Source of the DNA: Methanosarcina siciliae T4/M
GTDB taxonomy: Archaea; Halobacteriota; Methanosarcinia; Methanosarcinales; Methanosarcinaceae
Assembly: GCF_000970085.1 (NCBI RefSeq)
Contig: NZ_CP009506.1
Coordinates: forward strand, 2,666,001-2,730,000
Direction of reading: 5' to 3'
DNA length: 64,000 nt
The notes beneath the pieces are model-generated. The model was not told the DNA's origin, did no database searches, and was given only the letters and a program-made list of their open reading frames with translations. Every line of letters begins with the position of its first letter. Positions within the stretch are counted from its first letter, which is position 1. This document shows, one piece after another, positions 1 to 8,737 of this stretch. Made by a program: the position numbers and the translations under genes.

Positions 1-1087
1 TTTTCCCGGATTGTTGATTGGATAAAGAAACTAAAGTCGTCTTGGTTTCTATTCTGGATCCTACAACATGCCCTATAAACTGACCTAACCCAGAAGGACG
101 AATTCCTACAGGTATCGTTAAGATAACAATGTTAGTTGTTGTGTTAATTACAGAGGTAGTATTGCTGCCGGAATTTGTTACATACACGCATTTTCCATCT
201 GAAGTGACTGCAACTCCGCTAGGTTTGTTTCCCACATCTATAGTTTTTATTACAGTGTTGTTTGATGTACTTATTACAGAGACTGTTCCTTTGGGAGTTT
301 TTTTGTTCGCCACGTATACCCATTTTTCATCAGGTGTGACTGCTATTCCAGAAGGATATTTTTCTACAGTTATATTGGCTGTAACCTTATTTGTTGCTGT
401 GTCAATTACAGAGACATTGCCACTTCCTTGGTTGGTCACATATAATTTGGTTCCCAATGAGCTAACTGCAATTCCATAAGGCTCCGTTCCTACACCTACA
501 TTGGTCACAACAGTGTTTGTGGTTGTGTCAATTACAGAAATATCGTTACTGTGCCTATTTGCCACATATATCCTTAGTCCATCCGGAGTGGTTACAGCTG
601 TAACTTCACGGGGATGTAATCCTACAAGAATCTTGGAAACGTTGTTGGTTGCCAGATCAATTGCATAAACGTCGTTAGTAGAATAGCATGCTACATATAA
701 TGTTCCATCTGGAATGACTGCAATTCCAGAAGGTTTGAATCCTTCCACAAGCTGGTCTGTAACCTCCTGAGTCGCTGTGTCAATTACAGAAAAATAGCGT
801 CCTGGAGAATTATCGTCGCCAAAATTAGTCACATATACCTTTTGTCCATCAGGACTGAATGCGACTCCGCAAGGAACATTTCCTACAAGTAAAGTAGAGA
901 TAACAGTATTGGTTGTTGTGTTAATTAGAGAGACAGTGTTACTTTTCTCATTCGGTACATATGCATATTCAGTATATGAGTCACTTTGTGCGGCAGATAT
1001 CAATTCAGTAGATGAAAAGATAACGAGAAGTAAAAGAAAAGCTATTGAAGCTGAAAATAGTGAGTACTCTTTATCCCCCTTTGCCAT
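1..1087 (-). CDS. YVTN beta-propeller surface protein, partial (cut by left edge)
   Basis: The minus strand is open from an ATG at 1087 to the window edge, with AAGGGGCAG eight bases upstream as ribosome site. A signal peptide (residues 1-33, hydrophobic core FLLLLVIFSS) precedes seven recognisable YVTN-type blades, each with a version of Y-V-T-N-x(5-10)-S-V-I-D/N and a P-x-G-V/I-A-V-T-P-D-G turn. Seven blades would close a propeller. The last residues before the edge (around T-T-L-V-S-L) look like the start of an Ig-like repeat domain that would lie outside the window. The family is common in Methanosarcina cell envelopes; the ligand is unknown. It resembles the propeller half of the gene at 57239-59194. 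The stop codon is not in the window. Plus-strand reading frames opposite this gene are shadows. Confidence 0.85.
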   Translation of the reverse strand, partial: MAKGDKEYSLFSASIAFLLLLVIFSSTELISAAQSDSYTEYAYVPNEKSNTVSLINTTTNTVISTLLVGNVPCGVAFSPDGQKVYVTNFGDDNSPGRYFSVIDTATQEVTDQLVEGFKPSGIAVIPDGTLYVACYSTNDVYAIDLATNNVSKILVGLHPREVTAVTTPDGLRIYVANRHSNDISVIDTTTNTVVTNVGVGTEPYGIAVSSLGTKLYVTNQGSGNVSVIDTATNKVTANITVEKYPSGIAVTPDEKWVYVANKKTPKGTVSVISTSNNTVIKTIDVGNKPSGVAVTSDGKCVYVTNSGSNTTSVINTTTNIVILTIPVGIRPSGLGQFIGHVVGSRIETKTTLVSLSNQQSGK

Positions 1088-1792
1088 TTGTCTGCCCCTT
1101 GTAACATTATACCTTTCAATTTCAAGTGCCGCTATAAATCTCAAATTGATTTGTTGCATCTATTAACACAAAAATCTATAATATTTGAACACAGTTGCAA
1201 CTATCCATATATAAAATATATAAATTGTAAAGATATTATTGATTTAATAATTAATATTTCTATTAAATAAGCATAAAAGAAAAAACTCTTCTAATCTAGA
1301 ATACGATTATCCGGAATCCTCAAAAATTTGATACCATATCTGTTTTCATACATTTCCCAATTCTCATAGATTATACCGAACCCATATTCAGGGACATGAT
1401 TTCAATCCTTATTTTAGTGGACTTTTCTCGAGATCATAATGCTTCATAGCATTACTATTTCATATTAAGTATGATTTTGTACTTTTTTTGATTATAATGG
1501 AGGATTTTATATTCCAATATTATTATTGAAGAGCCTATCCCATAACTCAAAATTTGCTTTTTTAGATTTTCATATTTAAGTAACAAATCGAGCTTTTGAT
1601 TATTTCACTTTCCTGAGAAAAATAAAACAGTTATACCTCTCTGGAAAGATTGCTATAAGTACAGCATCAAATTGAAGATAAGGGTGTTAAAATGGGCGAG
1701 GAGTTAAATTTTTTTGTGATCATTATAGAGAAATAATACTTTCACCCCGCCTCACTTATAGTTATATTCTTTAAAGTATTATCTTAAATCCT
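1088..1792. other. AT-rich intergenic region
   Basis: No convincing gene. It holds the upstream region of the left YVTN gene and one copy of a dispersed repeat at 1531-1552. A very short frame at 1692-1736 has a reasonable GGTG site but only 14 codons, so I do not call it a gene. Confidence 0.5.
1531..1552 (+). repeat. Dispersed repeat, possible IS end (copy 1)
   Basis: GAGCCTATCCCATAACTCAA matches, with one mismatch, the reverse complement of 17537-17557. No transposase lies beside either copy. The motif looks like a solitary terminal repeat left by an insertion sequence, but this is inference from the repetition alone. Confidence 0.4.
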
Positions 1793-1984
1793 ATGATATC
1801 CGAAAAAGAAATAAGAGATTTTGAAAACCGTATAGAATCCATGATTGAAGCAAGCACCGAAAATATGATTAAAAATGTAATTTCAAGTAACGATGCATTA
1901 AATCCAGAATCATTGGAGTGTCTTAAAAACATAAGGATTGGAAATGAGATGTTACAGGCCGCACAGAAATTAAAAAAGATCTAA
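1793..1984 (+). CDS. Small hypothetical protein (63 aa)
   Basis: A short, charged, helix-rich protein with Glu/Lys/Ile-heavy composition, no membrane segment and no family I recognise. There is no clear ribosome site before the ATG, so it would have to be leaderless (a TTATATTCTTTAAAG stretch lies about 25 bases upstream). It ends about 35 bases before the 3' end of the truncated recombinase on the other strand. Codon composition is protein-like, but it may be a chance frame or a remnant of the mobile element that brought the recombinase. Confidence 0.4.
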   Translation: MISEKEIRDFENRIESMIEASTENMIKNVISSNDALNPESLECLKNIRIGNEMLQAAQKLKKI

Positions 1985-2017
1985 TATAGTACCAATTTAA
2001 AATTGTTTTTAGCCATT

Positions 2018-2782
2018 TTAAGACATCTCGTCCCCTGTTTCTGCATATTCTGGCGGGATTTGCCGCAATATAAATAAAAAGCCGTCATCAGATACAACTC
2101 GCTGGTTTTCAAGCTGTCTTTTTCTCCGGGCTGTTGGGGCTTTAGCTTCTCTGTCCCTATAAACAAGATATTCGTCGATTGCCGCAGTCGCTTCCGGGGT
2201 TAAAAATGTAATAAAATCAACTCTGGCCTTGAATCGTCTTAAATCAAGTGTAGTGATGCCTGTTTCCGGGTTTTTGCCTTTTTTGAAGTCGCTTATACGC
2301 AATTTCCGGATTTCATTAGATGGGAGCCCCGCACTCACTCCAGTTAACACTACTGCTTTTTCCAGGGGATCTGCAACCTTAAGCACGTCTCGGATGTCGG
2401 ATTTCTTCGGGACCTGATCATTTTCTTTTATTGTCATTGGTCGCCGTCTATCGCTGAGTTGAGCGGGAATTTCGATATAGGCCGCCTTGTAAAATGAACG
2501 TACACCAGTAAGCCGGCTTCGGATAGTGAAATCTGACAATCTTTTTTTGATTAATGCCTGCTTAAACCCTAACATGTATGCCCTGATTTTCCTCTTCCTG
2601 GGTAGTATTCCCGCCTGTATTTCTTCCTCGGCTTCCTCTATTAGCTCTATAGGGCTTAATCCGGTGTGTTCGGTGTATTCCTGCATCGAATATAGGTACA
2701 CCTGTTTTGTCGCGTCTCCTGGGATCAGGCTGGCAAACCATTCCTGAATTGCTGGGTCGGTTTCCAATTCTCCAACTTTCAT
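2018..2782 (-). pseudogene. Tyrosine recombinase/phage integrase, C-terminally truncated
   Basis: The protein has a SAM-like N-terminal core-binding domain (residues 1-125) and the start of the catalytic domain with the first active-site arginine region (S-A-G-L-P-S-N-E-I-R-K-L, around residue 155; compare the usual G-x-R-x-x-E-L). It stops after 254 residues, before the H-x-x-R box and the nucleophilic tyrosine expected roughly 80-120 residues later. Full-length relatives have about 350 residues, so this copy should be unable to recombine DNA. The start at 2782 is followed closely upstream by an imperfect palindrome (2802-2831). It lies against an aldo/keto reductase fragment, which fits a decayed integrated element. 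Family assignment is confident; inactivity is inferred from the missing residues. Confidence 0.75.
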
Positions 2783-2801
2783 TTTACACTCTCCTATACT
2801 A

Positions 2802-2831
2802 AGCAGTATTCTAAGCGTTAAGAATATTGCT
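2802..2831. promoter_or_regulatory. Imperfect palindrome upstream of the recombinase (operator or att-like)
   Basis: The arms AGCAGTATTCT and AGAATATTGCT are complementary at 10 of 11 positions, with an 8-base spacer. It sits 20 bases upstream of the recombinase start and at the junction with the reductase fragment. Such a site could bind the recombinase or its regulator. There is no second copy in the window that would prove it is an attachment site. Confidence 0.35.
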
Positions 2832-2844
2832 ACTTACCAATTCC

Positions 2845-3012
2845 GAGCCCGGGGGACTTGCTTCCCAGTGCACTGAGTGTGGTCAATGCATGGAAAAATG
2901 CCCTCAGGGGTTAAAAATCCCTGAGCTGCTCAAAGCCGTGGCGGAGGAGTTGGAAGGGCCTGACCTGGAGCAGAGGATAGCTATGGCTAAAAAACTCTTC
3001 AAGAGAGACTGA
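2845..3012 (+). pseudogene. C-terminal fragment of a ferredoxin-fused aldo/keto reductase
   Basis: Encodes only the last ~55 residues of an aldo/keto reductase: the second cluster motif C-T-E-C-G-Q-C-M-E-K-C-P followed by L-K-I-P-E-L-L and a conserved tail M-A-K-K-L-F-K-R. It is clearly homologous to the C-terminus of the intact gene at 3690-4886. The barrel and the first cluster motif are absent, and the upstream sequence switches abruptly to the recombinase neighbourhood. This is debris of a paralog, probably lost by insertion or deletion at the recombinase junction. Confidence 0.75.
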
Positions 3013-3065
3013 CTACGAAAGTTAACTGTGGAAAAATCAATACATTGAAAAGGGGAGAAAACGGA

Positions 3066-3189
3066 ATGCTGTACAGAAAAATTCCAGGGAAAGGAGACGA
3101 CTTTCAATACTGGACTTCGGCTGTATGCGTCTCCCTATAAAAGAAGACAGAACAATTGATGAAGACAGAGCCGCCCGCCAGGTCCGCTA
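3066..3189 (+). pseudogene. N-terminal fragment of an aldo/keto reductase, frameshifted
   Basis: Starting at ATG 3066 (GGGGAG ribosome site), the sequence parallels the first 40 codons of the gene at 3690. After G-D it has lost one base compared with the intact copy. Reading resumes in the shifted frame as L-S-I-L-D-F-G-C-M-R-L-P-I-K and ends abruptly at 3189. It is a third, broken member of a tandem reductase cluster. The conserved upstream context supports 3690 as the true start of the intact gene. Confidence 0.7.
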
Positions 3190-3358
3190 ATGAGGTTAGA
3201 GTGGCAAGCTTCGGTCGAGTGAAATCAGTCGATTTTTCTTACCCGTACAACCATATTTGCTGTACCGAGTCGTTCTTTGAGTAAGGATGAAAAATAACAG
3301 ACAAGCTGAAGTAATTTAGTTCTTTATCTTTGTTTCATTTTTTATTTCCTTTTGGGAC

Positions 3359-3388
3359 GGGCCGCCAGACAAGCTGGTGGAGGCGCTT
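3359..3388 (+). repeat. Dispersed 30-bp intergenic repeat (copy 1)
   Basis: The GGGCCG..AGACAAGCTGG..GAGGCGCTT block recurs in reverse orientation at 31379-31408 with about three mismatches. Weaker similarity continues for some 25 bases further (an ATCTGTGAAT motif in both). The copies share no neighbouring gene. The rest of 3190-3689 shows no gene. Confidence 0.5.
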
Positions 3389-3689
3389 ATATTTATCTGT
3401 GAATTAAATTGAGGTTATGGGGTCAAGGGAGCATTCTTTGGACAGGAAAGATGTTTCTAATTTCAGTTTCTCTTATTGACAGTATAAATTCTCCTGTTAC
3501 TTTTTGCGTTGAAGGCGGGACAACTTAAGCCCTCAATGAATAGAACAGATAAACAAAAAATTTTAGCTTCGGATCTTTTGAGCAATATTAATTGATTAAT
3601 CCGAAATTACCCATTCCTTATTTTTTCCGGAATCCAGAGTAGAAACCCTTAAAAATCAAGGAAACAACTTGAAACAGAAGGTACTGGAA

Positions 3690-4886
3690 ATGCTGTACAG
3701 AAAAATACCAGAAAACGGAGACGAACTTTCAATACTCGGGTTCGGATGCATGCGGCTTCCTCTTAAAGAAGGAAAGATAGACGAAGAAAGAGCCAGAGAG
3801 CAGCTACGCTATGCAATCGATAACGGGGTAAACTATGTTGACACAGCCTGGCCATACCACATGGGGGAGAGTGAACCTTTTGTCGGGAGAGCTCTTACTG
3901 ACGGCTACCGGGAAAAGGTCAAGCTTGCAACAAAGCTCCCCTCCTGGACCGTGAAAAGTCTGGAAGATATGGACAGGATTCTGAATGCGCAGCTTGAGAG
4001 GCTCAAGACGGACCATATCGATTATTACCTTGTGCACGGGCTTGTGGGAGCTCTGTGGGAAAAGATGGAAAAACTCGATGTTTTGAGTTTTCTTGATAAA
4101 GCCAAAGCTGACGGACGCATTGTAAATGCTGGTTTTTCTTTCCACGGGACTATCGGGGATTTCAAAAGGATTGTGGACGCCTATCCCTGGGTTTTCTGCC
4201 AGATCCAGTACAATTTCCTGGATGAAAAGAACCAGGCAGGGACCGAAGGGCTGGAATATGCAGCTTCAAAGGGGCTCAGCGTAATTATAATGGAACCTTT
4301 GCGCGGGGGGAAATTGACATATCCTATCCCGCCTGCAGTTCAGGAGGTCTGGGACGAAGCTCCGGTAAAGCGAACGCCTGCAGAATGGTCTCTTCGCTGG
4401 ATCTGGAACCATCCCGAGGTTACTGTTGTGCTTTCAGGCATGAACGAAGAGTCTCATATTGAAGAAAACCTGAAAATTGCCGGGGAAGCCTATCCGAATT
4501 CCCTGACTGAAGCTGAGCTTCAGCTGGTAACGAGAGTGGAACGGAAATACAGGGAACTTATGAAAACAGGCTGTACAGGCTGCAGGTACTGCATTCCCTG
4601 CCCTTCGGGAGTAGACATCCCGAGCTGTTTTGAAATCTACGATAATTTCTATCTCTCGGGGAATGAAAAAGAAGCAAAACTCATGTATGCGGCAAAACCC
4701 GGAGGGATAATAAGAGGAGATGTCCCGGGTTATGCCTCCCAGTGCGTACAATGCGGAGAATGTGTTGAAAAGTGCCCGCAGCATCTGGATATACCAACCA
4801 TGCTTGAATCCGTTGAAAAAGAATTTGAAGGAAAAGACTTCAAGGGCTGGAGAGTCATGGCAAAAAAGGTTTTTAGGAAAGAGTAA
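3690..4886 (+). CDS. Aldo/keto reductase with C-terminal 2x[4Fe-4S] ferredoxin domain
   Basis: An NADPH-type aldo/keto reductase barrel (residues 1-270) fused to a ferredoxin-like tail. The catalytic tetrad is visible: Asp in V-D-T-A, Tyr in A-W-P-Y-H, Lys in A-T-K-L-P and His in L-V-H-G. The tail has C-T-G-C-R-Y-C-I-P-C-P and C-V-Q-C-G-E-C-V-E-K-C-P, spaced as in bacterial-type 2[4Fe-4S] ferredoxins. I chose ATG 3690 rather than the earlier 3669 because the broken paralog at 3066 begins at the same residue. The product is about 398 residues and cytosolic, with no signal peptide. It probably couples ferredoxin-level electrons to a carbonyl reduction; the substrate is unknown. It is the only intact member of the three-copy cluster. 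Confidence 0.9.
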   Translation: MLYRKIPENGDELSILGFGCMRLPLKEGKIDEERAREQLRYAIDNGVNYVDTAWPYHMGESEPFVGRALTDGYREKVKLATKLPSWTVKSLEDMDRILNAQLERLKTDHIDYYLVHGLVGALWEKMEKLDVLSFLDKAKADGRIVNAGFSFHGTIGDFKRIVDAYPWVFCQIQYNFLDEKNQAGTEGLEYAASKGLSVIIMEPLRGGKLTYPIPPAVQEVWDEAPVKRTPAEWSLRWIWNHPEVTVVLSGMNEESHIEENLKIAGEAYPNSLTEAELQLVTRVERKYRELMKTGCTGCRYCIPCPSGVDIPSCFEIYDNFYLSGNEKEAKLMYAAKPGGIIRGDVPGYASQCVQCGECVEKCPQHLDIPTMLESVEKEFEGKDFKGWRVMAKKVFRKE

Positions 4887-5320
4887 GGGGCAGGAATACC
4901 CCTGCTGTCCTTACTTGACTACTCTTCGCTGTTGAGAATTTTTCTCCGTTGAGATTTTTTACCTTTGAAGACCTTTTGATGTTGAGGATCTGATGTTTAA
5001 GACTTCTCATGTGTTAATATAGAAGTATTATATTAAAATGCCAGGTTTATTCGATATCGATAAAAAAATATTGAGGACATATCTATAGATATAATTTTAT
5101 CCTTTAAATTTCATATATATTTTATCTGGAAAGTCGAAACAGTTTACAAAATAAACTTGTATACAAAGAGAATTCAGGAAGCGCGTAATCTAAATTTTTA
5201 CTGATTTTTAAAAAGGAGAGAAGGATTTTACTTTTAATTACGGGTTGCTAAAAAAGATCCGGAAATACCCGGTGAATCAGGAAAAGAATTCCTATACTGC
5301 CTGAAAATAAGGGGGTTATT
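4887..5320. other. Intergenic region upstream of the histidine kinase
   Basis: No gene is visible. An AT-rich stretch at about 5085-5120 (TTTAAATTTCATATATATTTTA) could hold the promoter of the kinase, giving a leader of about 200 bases. No hairpin or T-run is obvious after the reductase. Confidence 0.4.
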
Positions 5321-7390
5321 ATGAGTTATTCAGGTGAGGTCTTTGACCTTAATAGCGGAATAAATTCAAAAGAATCAATAAGGCGCAAACTGGAAATTGA
5401 GGAGGTACTGCTCGAAATTTCCAATATGTTCATAGCTCCTGCCAGCCTTGGGAGGGATATCAACGTTACCCTCGAAAAGATTGGTAGGCTCTGCGGGGCT
5501 GGCAGGAGTTACATTTTCCTGCTTCGAGAAAACGATACTGCCTTCGATAACACACATGAATGGTGTGCTGAAGGGGTGGAGCCTCAGAAAAATAACCTTC
5601 AAAATGTTCCCTGCGAAGAATGCCCCTGGTGGATGGAAAAACTTTCAAATGATGAAGTTCTCCACATCCCTGATGTTTCAGCCCTGCCTCCGGAGGCAGA
5701 AGTGGAAAAAGAGGTGCTAGGAAAACAGGGGATCAAATCTCTGATCGTGTTACCTCTATATGTGAGTGGAAAACTTGCAGGCTTCATGGGGCTGGACAAT
5801 GTGGTCAATACCGGGAGTTGGGGAACGGATGATGCGTCCATACTCCGAATAGCTGTTAACATAATGGGGATGGGGATACAGCGCAGGAAGGCGGAGGAAG
5901 CAATACGGGCAGAGAAAGAAATCTACAGGTCCACGTTTGAGAATGCAGCCAACCTGATTCTTCTGGTTGACAAAAAAGGGGTTATTGTAGACTGCAATTC
6001 CCGTGCGGAAAAACTTCTTGGCTACAGGCGGTTTGAACTCATAGGGAAGGCCATTAAAAGCATCTTATTTTCGGATCACATTAAGAAATTTGAGGAGTAT
6101 TCCGAGGAGGTCGAAAACAGGGGTTTTTCCTTTAATAAAGAGTACAGGATGGTTCGAAAAGACGGGAACCCCGTGGATGTCAACGTCAATTCTTCGGGCT
6201 TGAAGGACGAAAACGGGTTCAATATCCAGACCATTTACATAGTAGAAGACATTACCGAACGCAAAAAAGCAGAAAAGCTAATACAGGAAAGCGAAGCTCG
6301 GTACCGTTTTCTATTCCAAAATAATCGCGCGGTAATAATGCTGCTTGATCCTAATACCGGGAATATACTTGATGCAAATACGGCTGCATGTTCTTATTAC
6401 GGATACACCCGGGAAAAAATGCTCAACCTTAACATTGCCGATATTAATATACTTCCAAAAGAACAGATTATTGAAGGGCTGAAGCAGGAAAAGTTCAGGG
6501 ACACAAACCACTTCTTTTTTACTCACCGCTTATCAAACGGCGTGCTACGAGATGTTGAACGATACAGCTATCCCATCTTGATGGATGGAAAAAAACTTCT
6601 TTTTTCGATCGTTTCGGATATAACGGATAATCGAAAAATGCAAAGCGAGCTTGTAAGAGCCAAGATGGAAGCCGAATTTGCCAGTAAAGCAAAAAGTGAA
6701 TTTCTGGCAAGCATGAGCCATGAACTGAGGACGCCCTTGAATTCGATCATAGGTTTCTCGGACATGCTGTTTACTCAAAACTTTGGCCCGCTTAACGAAA
6801 AGCAGCTGAGATACGTCAGCAATATCTCCGTGAGTGGGAATCATCTCCTGAAGCTGATTAATGATATTCTGGACCTCTCCAAGGTTGAAGCCGGGAAGAT
6901 GGAACTTGAAGTAGAGGAGTTTTCCGTATCCGATTCGATTTCTGAAGTCAAAACTTTACTTACCCCTCTGGCATCAAAGAAAGATATCCAGATCCTGAGC
7001 ATGGTTGATAAAGGGCTGACGACCATAAGGGCCGATAGAACGAAGTTCAAGCAGATATTATACAATCTGGTGGATAACGCTATTAAGTTCACTCACGAAG
7101 AAGGATACGTTGTTGTTAACGCCAGCGTTGAGGGAGATCAAGCAAAAATTATGGTCAAAGATACGGGGGTCGGAATCTCCGAAGCCGAAGCCAAAAAAAT
7201 CTTTCAGCCTTTTATCCAGCTTGAGAACTCCGAATACGGAAAACAGAAAGGAACAGGCCTTGGCCTTTCTCTTGTCAAGAAATTTGTGGAGATGCATACA
7301 GGAAAAATCTGGGTTGAAAGCAAGTTTGGGGAAGGCAGCAAATTCATTTTCACCATACCCCTCAACCTACCCCTCAGCCCTACAAATTAG
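5321..7390 (+). CDS. Soluble GAF-PAS-PAS hybrid sensor histidine kinase
   Basis: A 689-residue kinase with no transmembrane segment, so a cytoplasmic sensor. The order is a GAF domain (about 25-190), PAS (about 205-315, ending D-I-T-E-R-K-K-A-E), PAS (about 325-435), HisKA dimerisation helix (S-H-E-L-R-T-P-L-N, phosphoacceptor His467) and a HATPase domain with N-box V-D-N-A-I-K-F, D-T-G-V-G-I and G-T-G-L-G-L-S-L. The ATG follows AAGGGGGTT at good spacing. GAF cysteines (C-E-E-C-P-W-W, around residue 100) could hold a redox or metal cofactor, but this is speculation. No response regulator lies nearby, as is usual for Methanosarcina orphan kinases. Its HisKA/HATPase half closely resembles that of the kinase at 50798. 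Confidence 0.92.
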   Translation: MSYSGEVFDLNSGINSKESIRRKLEIEEVLLEISNMFIAPASLGRDINVTLEKIGRLCGAGRSYIFLLRENDTAFDNTHEWCAEGVEPQKNNLQNVPCEECPWWMEKLSNDEVLHIPDVSALPPEAEVEKEVLGKQGIKSLIVLPLYVSGKLAGFMGLDNVVNTGSWGTDDASILRIAVNIMGMGIQRRKAEEAIRAEKEIYRSTFENAANLILLVDKKGVIVDCNSRAEKLLGYRRFELIGKAIKSILFSDHIKKFEEYSEEVENRGFSFNKEYRMVRKDGNPVDVNVNSSGLKDENGFNIQTIYIVEDITERKKAEKLIQESEARYRFLFQNNRAVIMLLDPNTGNILDANTAACSYYGYTREKMLNLNIADINILPKEQIIEGLKQEKFRDTNHFFFTHRLSNGVLRDVERYSYPILMDGKKLLFSIVSDITDNRKMQSELVRAKMEAEFASKAKSEFLASMSHELRTPLNSIIGFSDMLFTQNFGPLNEKQLRYVSNISVSGNHLLKLINDILDLSKVEAGKMELEVEEFSVSDSISEVKTLLTPLASKKDIQILSMVDKGLTTIRADRTKFKQILYNLVDNAIKFTHEEGYVVVNASVEGDQAKIMVKDTGVGISEAEAKKIFQPFIQLENSEYGKQKGTGLGLSLVKKFVEMHTGKIWVESKFGEGSKFIFTIPLNLPLSPTN

Positions 7391-7406
7391 ATACTGGATG
7401 GTTTTC

Positions 7407-7973
7407 TCAGGGCTTCTTTCCTATCGAAAAGGCTTTTCCCAGGTTACACCCTATACCGTAGTAGCTCCTGTTCCCTGTCCCGTATACCACAGGACGGATT
7501 TTCTCAATGTCAGGATTTCCGTTTTTATCGAGCACGGCTTCTTCGGCTTTTATGTCCACGATTTCTCCTACAAACAGGGTATGAAGCCCTATCTCAAGGT
7601 TGTGGAGAAGCTTACACTCAAGGACAACCGGAAACTCTGCGATATAGGGAGCAGGCACAAGTTCGCTTCTAACCGGAGTAAGACAGGTTGACTCAAACTT
7701 GTCCTCGTCCTTTCCGCTTGCAATGCCGAAGTAATCGGTTTCTTTCACATATGCTTCGGAAGGAATGTTTACAGTAAATGCCTTATTTTCCATGATCCCG
7801 GCGTAGCTGTAAGTAGCCTTTCTTAAGGAAACACTGATGCATGGTGGGTTTGAACAGCAGATTCCTCCCCAAGCTACAGTCATGGCATTTGGTTTTCCAT
7901 TCATGTCGTAGGTACCGACAACCCAGGCAGGGGTCGGGAATGAGAGGGGTTTTGCTCCGATTGATTGTTTCAT
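7407..7973 (-). CDS. Flavin reductase-like / flavoredoxin family protein
   Basis: A 188-residue FMN-binding split-barrel protein. Typical features are P-T-P-A-W-V-V-G-T-Y near the N-terminus, N-A-M-T-V-A-W-G (FMN-phosphate loop), P-P-C-I-S-V-S-L-R and F-T-V-N-I-P. Relatives bind FMN and pass electrons between pyridine nucleotide or iron-sulfur donors and flavin acceptors. It converges with the kinase gene, their stops being 16 bases apart. Its upstream region contains a 14-bp tandem repeat array (8049-8156). Function in methanogens is not fixed; a redox role is inferred. Confidence 0.88.
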   Translation of the reverse strand: MKQSIGAKPLSFPTPAWVVGTYDMNGKPNAMTVAWGGICCSNPPCISVSLRKATYSYAGIMENKAFTVNIPSEAYVKETDYFGIASGKDEDKFESTCLTPVRSELVPAPYIAEFPVVLECKLLHNLEIGLHTLFVGEIVDIKAEEAVLDKNGNPDIEKIRPVVYGTGNRSYYGIGCNLGKAFSIGKKP

Positions 7974-8048
7974 AGCCTAACCTTCTTTTCGATAATACAA
8001 AAAGCTTTTTCGGACCGGAATGAAGATTTCCGATTTGATTTTTTTCAG

Positions 8049-8156
8049 GTTGTTATTCAAAGGTTATTTTTCATGTTATTATTCAAAGGTTATTATTCAA
8101 AAGTTATTATTCAAAGGTTGTTATTCAAAAGTTATTATTCAAATATTATTATTCTA
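8049..8156. repeat. Tandem array of a 14-bp unit (about 8 copies)
   Basis: Near-perfect head-to-tail copies of GTTATTATTCAAAG (variants GTTGTTATTCAAAA and one 12-bp form) fill the region just upstream of the flavin reductase start. It is a simple minisatellite with no spacers. Its position between divergent genes raises the chance that copy number affects expression of a neighbour, but nothing in the sequence proves this. Confidence 0.85.
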
Positions 8157-8316
8157 TTACTTTTTTATCGATTATAATCAAGAACAGATGTCTATTTGTT
8201 TAAATAGTTTATTTTGTTATTGTTTATATATAATGTTGATAATATAAACTGGGATAAGTAGCTGTAAGAAACAGGCTATTTTGTTGGATTAATAAAAGAA
8301 CTTGGGGGGTATAAAA

Positions 8317-8517
8317 CTGACAATAAAGCACATATTTGAGGGTCTTTTAGTGGGGTCTGCCAGTGGAGTTCTTGCAGGTATGATTGCAGGAATAGCACTG
8401 ATGTATGGTTATGACAAACTAATTCATGAGAAGCAAATACACAAAAAAATCAAGTCAATTTCCACGAAGTCAATTTCCCTGAAGAATCTTAAAAGACGTA
8501 AATGCCTCATAATATGA
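8317..8517 (+). CDS. Small membrane protein, partial paralog of the next gene (CTG start?)
   Basis: Encodes about 66 residues: one glycine-rich transmembrane helix (residues 8-30, with spaced small residues G-S-A-S-G-V-L-A-G) and a basic tail. It matches the first 45 residues of the gene at 8738 and then ends, lacking the Ig domain, so it is a truncated duplicate. GGGGGG followed by seven bases leads to CTG at 8317. The same arrangement (GGGGG, seven bases, CTG-ACA) occurs at 8738. The alternative TTG at 8302 lies before the ribosome site and has none of its own. It could be a remnant rather than a working gene. Confidence 0.6.
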   Translation: MTIKHIFEGLLVGSASGVLAGMIAGIALMYGYDKLIHEKQIHKKIKSISTKSISLKNLKRRKCLII

Positions 8518-8737
8518 CCGAAGGCATATGCGCCTGAAACAACAAGCTAACAGAAACATTCTGTTTAAATTCAAAATTAAGCGGGAATTTTCTATCTTGT
8601 TGAGAGTTGATAACACTGATTCTTCTATAAACATTGACTTTTCATTCAGGAAATACAGTTACAAATAGTGCTCTTAATAAAATGAAATTAAGTTAATCAG
8701 ATTGAGGGTGAATCTGAAAATATCAGGGGGTATAGAA

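Noticed and set aside
129..479. Plus-strand open frames opposite the YVTN gene (also 58296-58988)
   Set aside because: They mirror the regular repeats of the propeller genes on the minus strand, which have signal peptides, motifs and ribosome sites.
7110..7691. 193-codon plus-strand frame across the kinase end
   Set aside because: It overlaps the HATPase domain and the flavin reductase in other frames; no motif or ribosome site.
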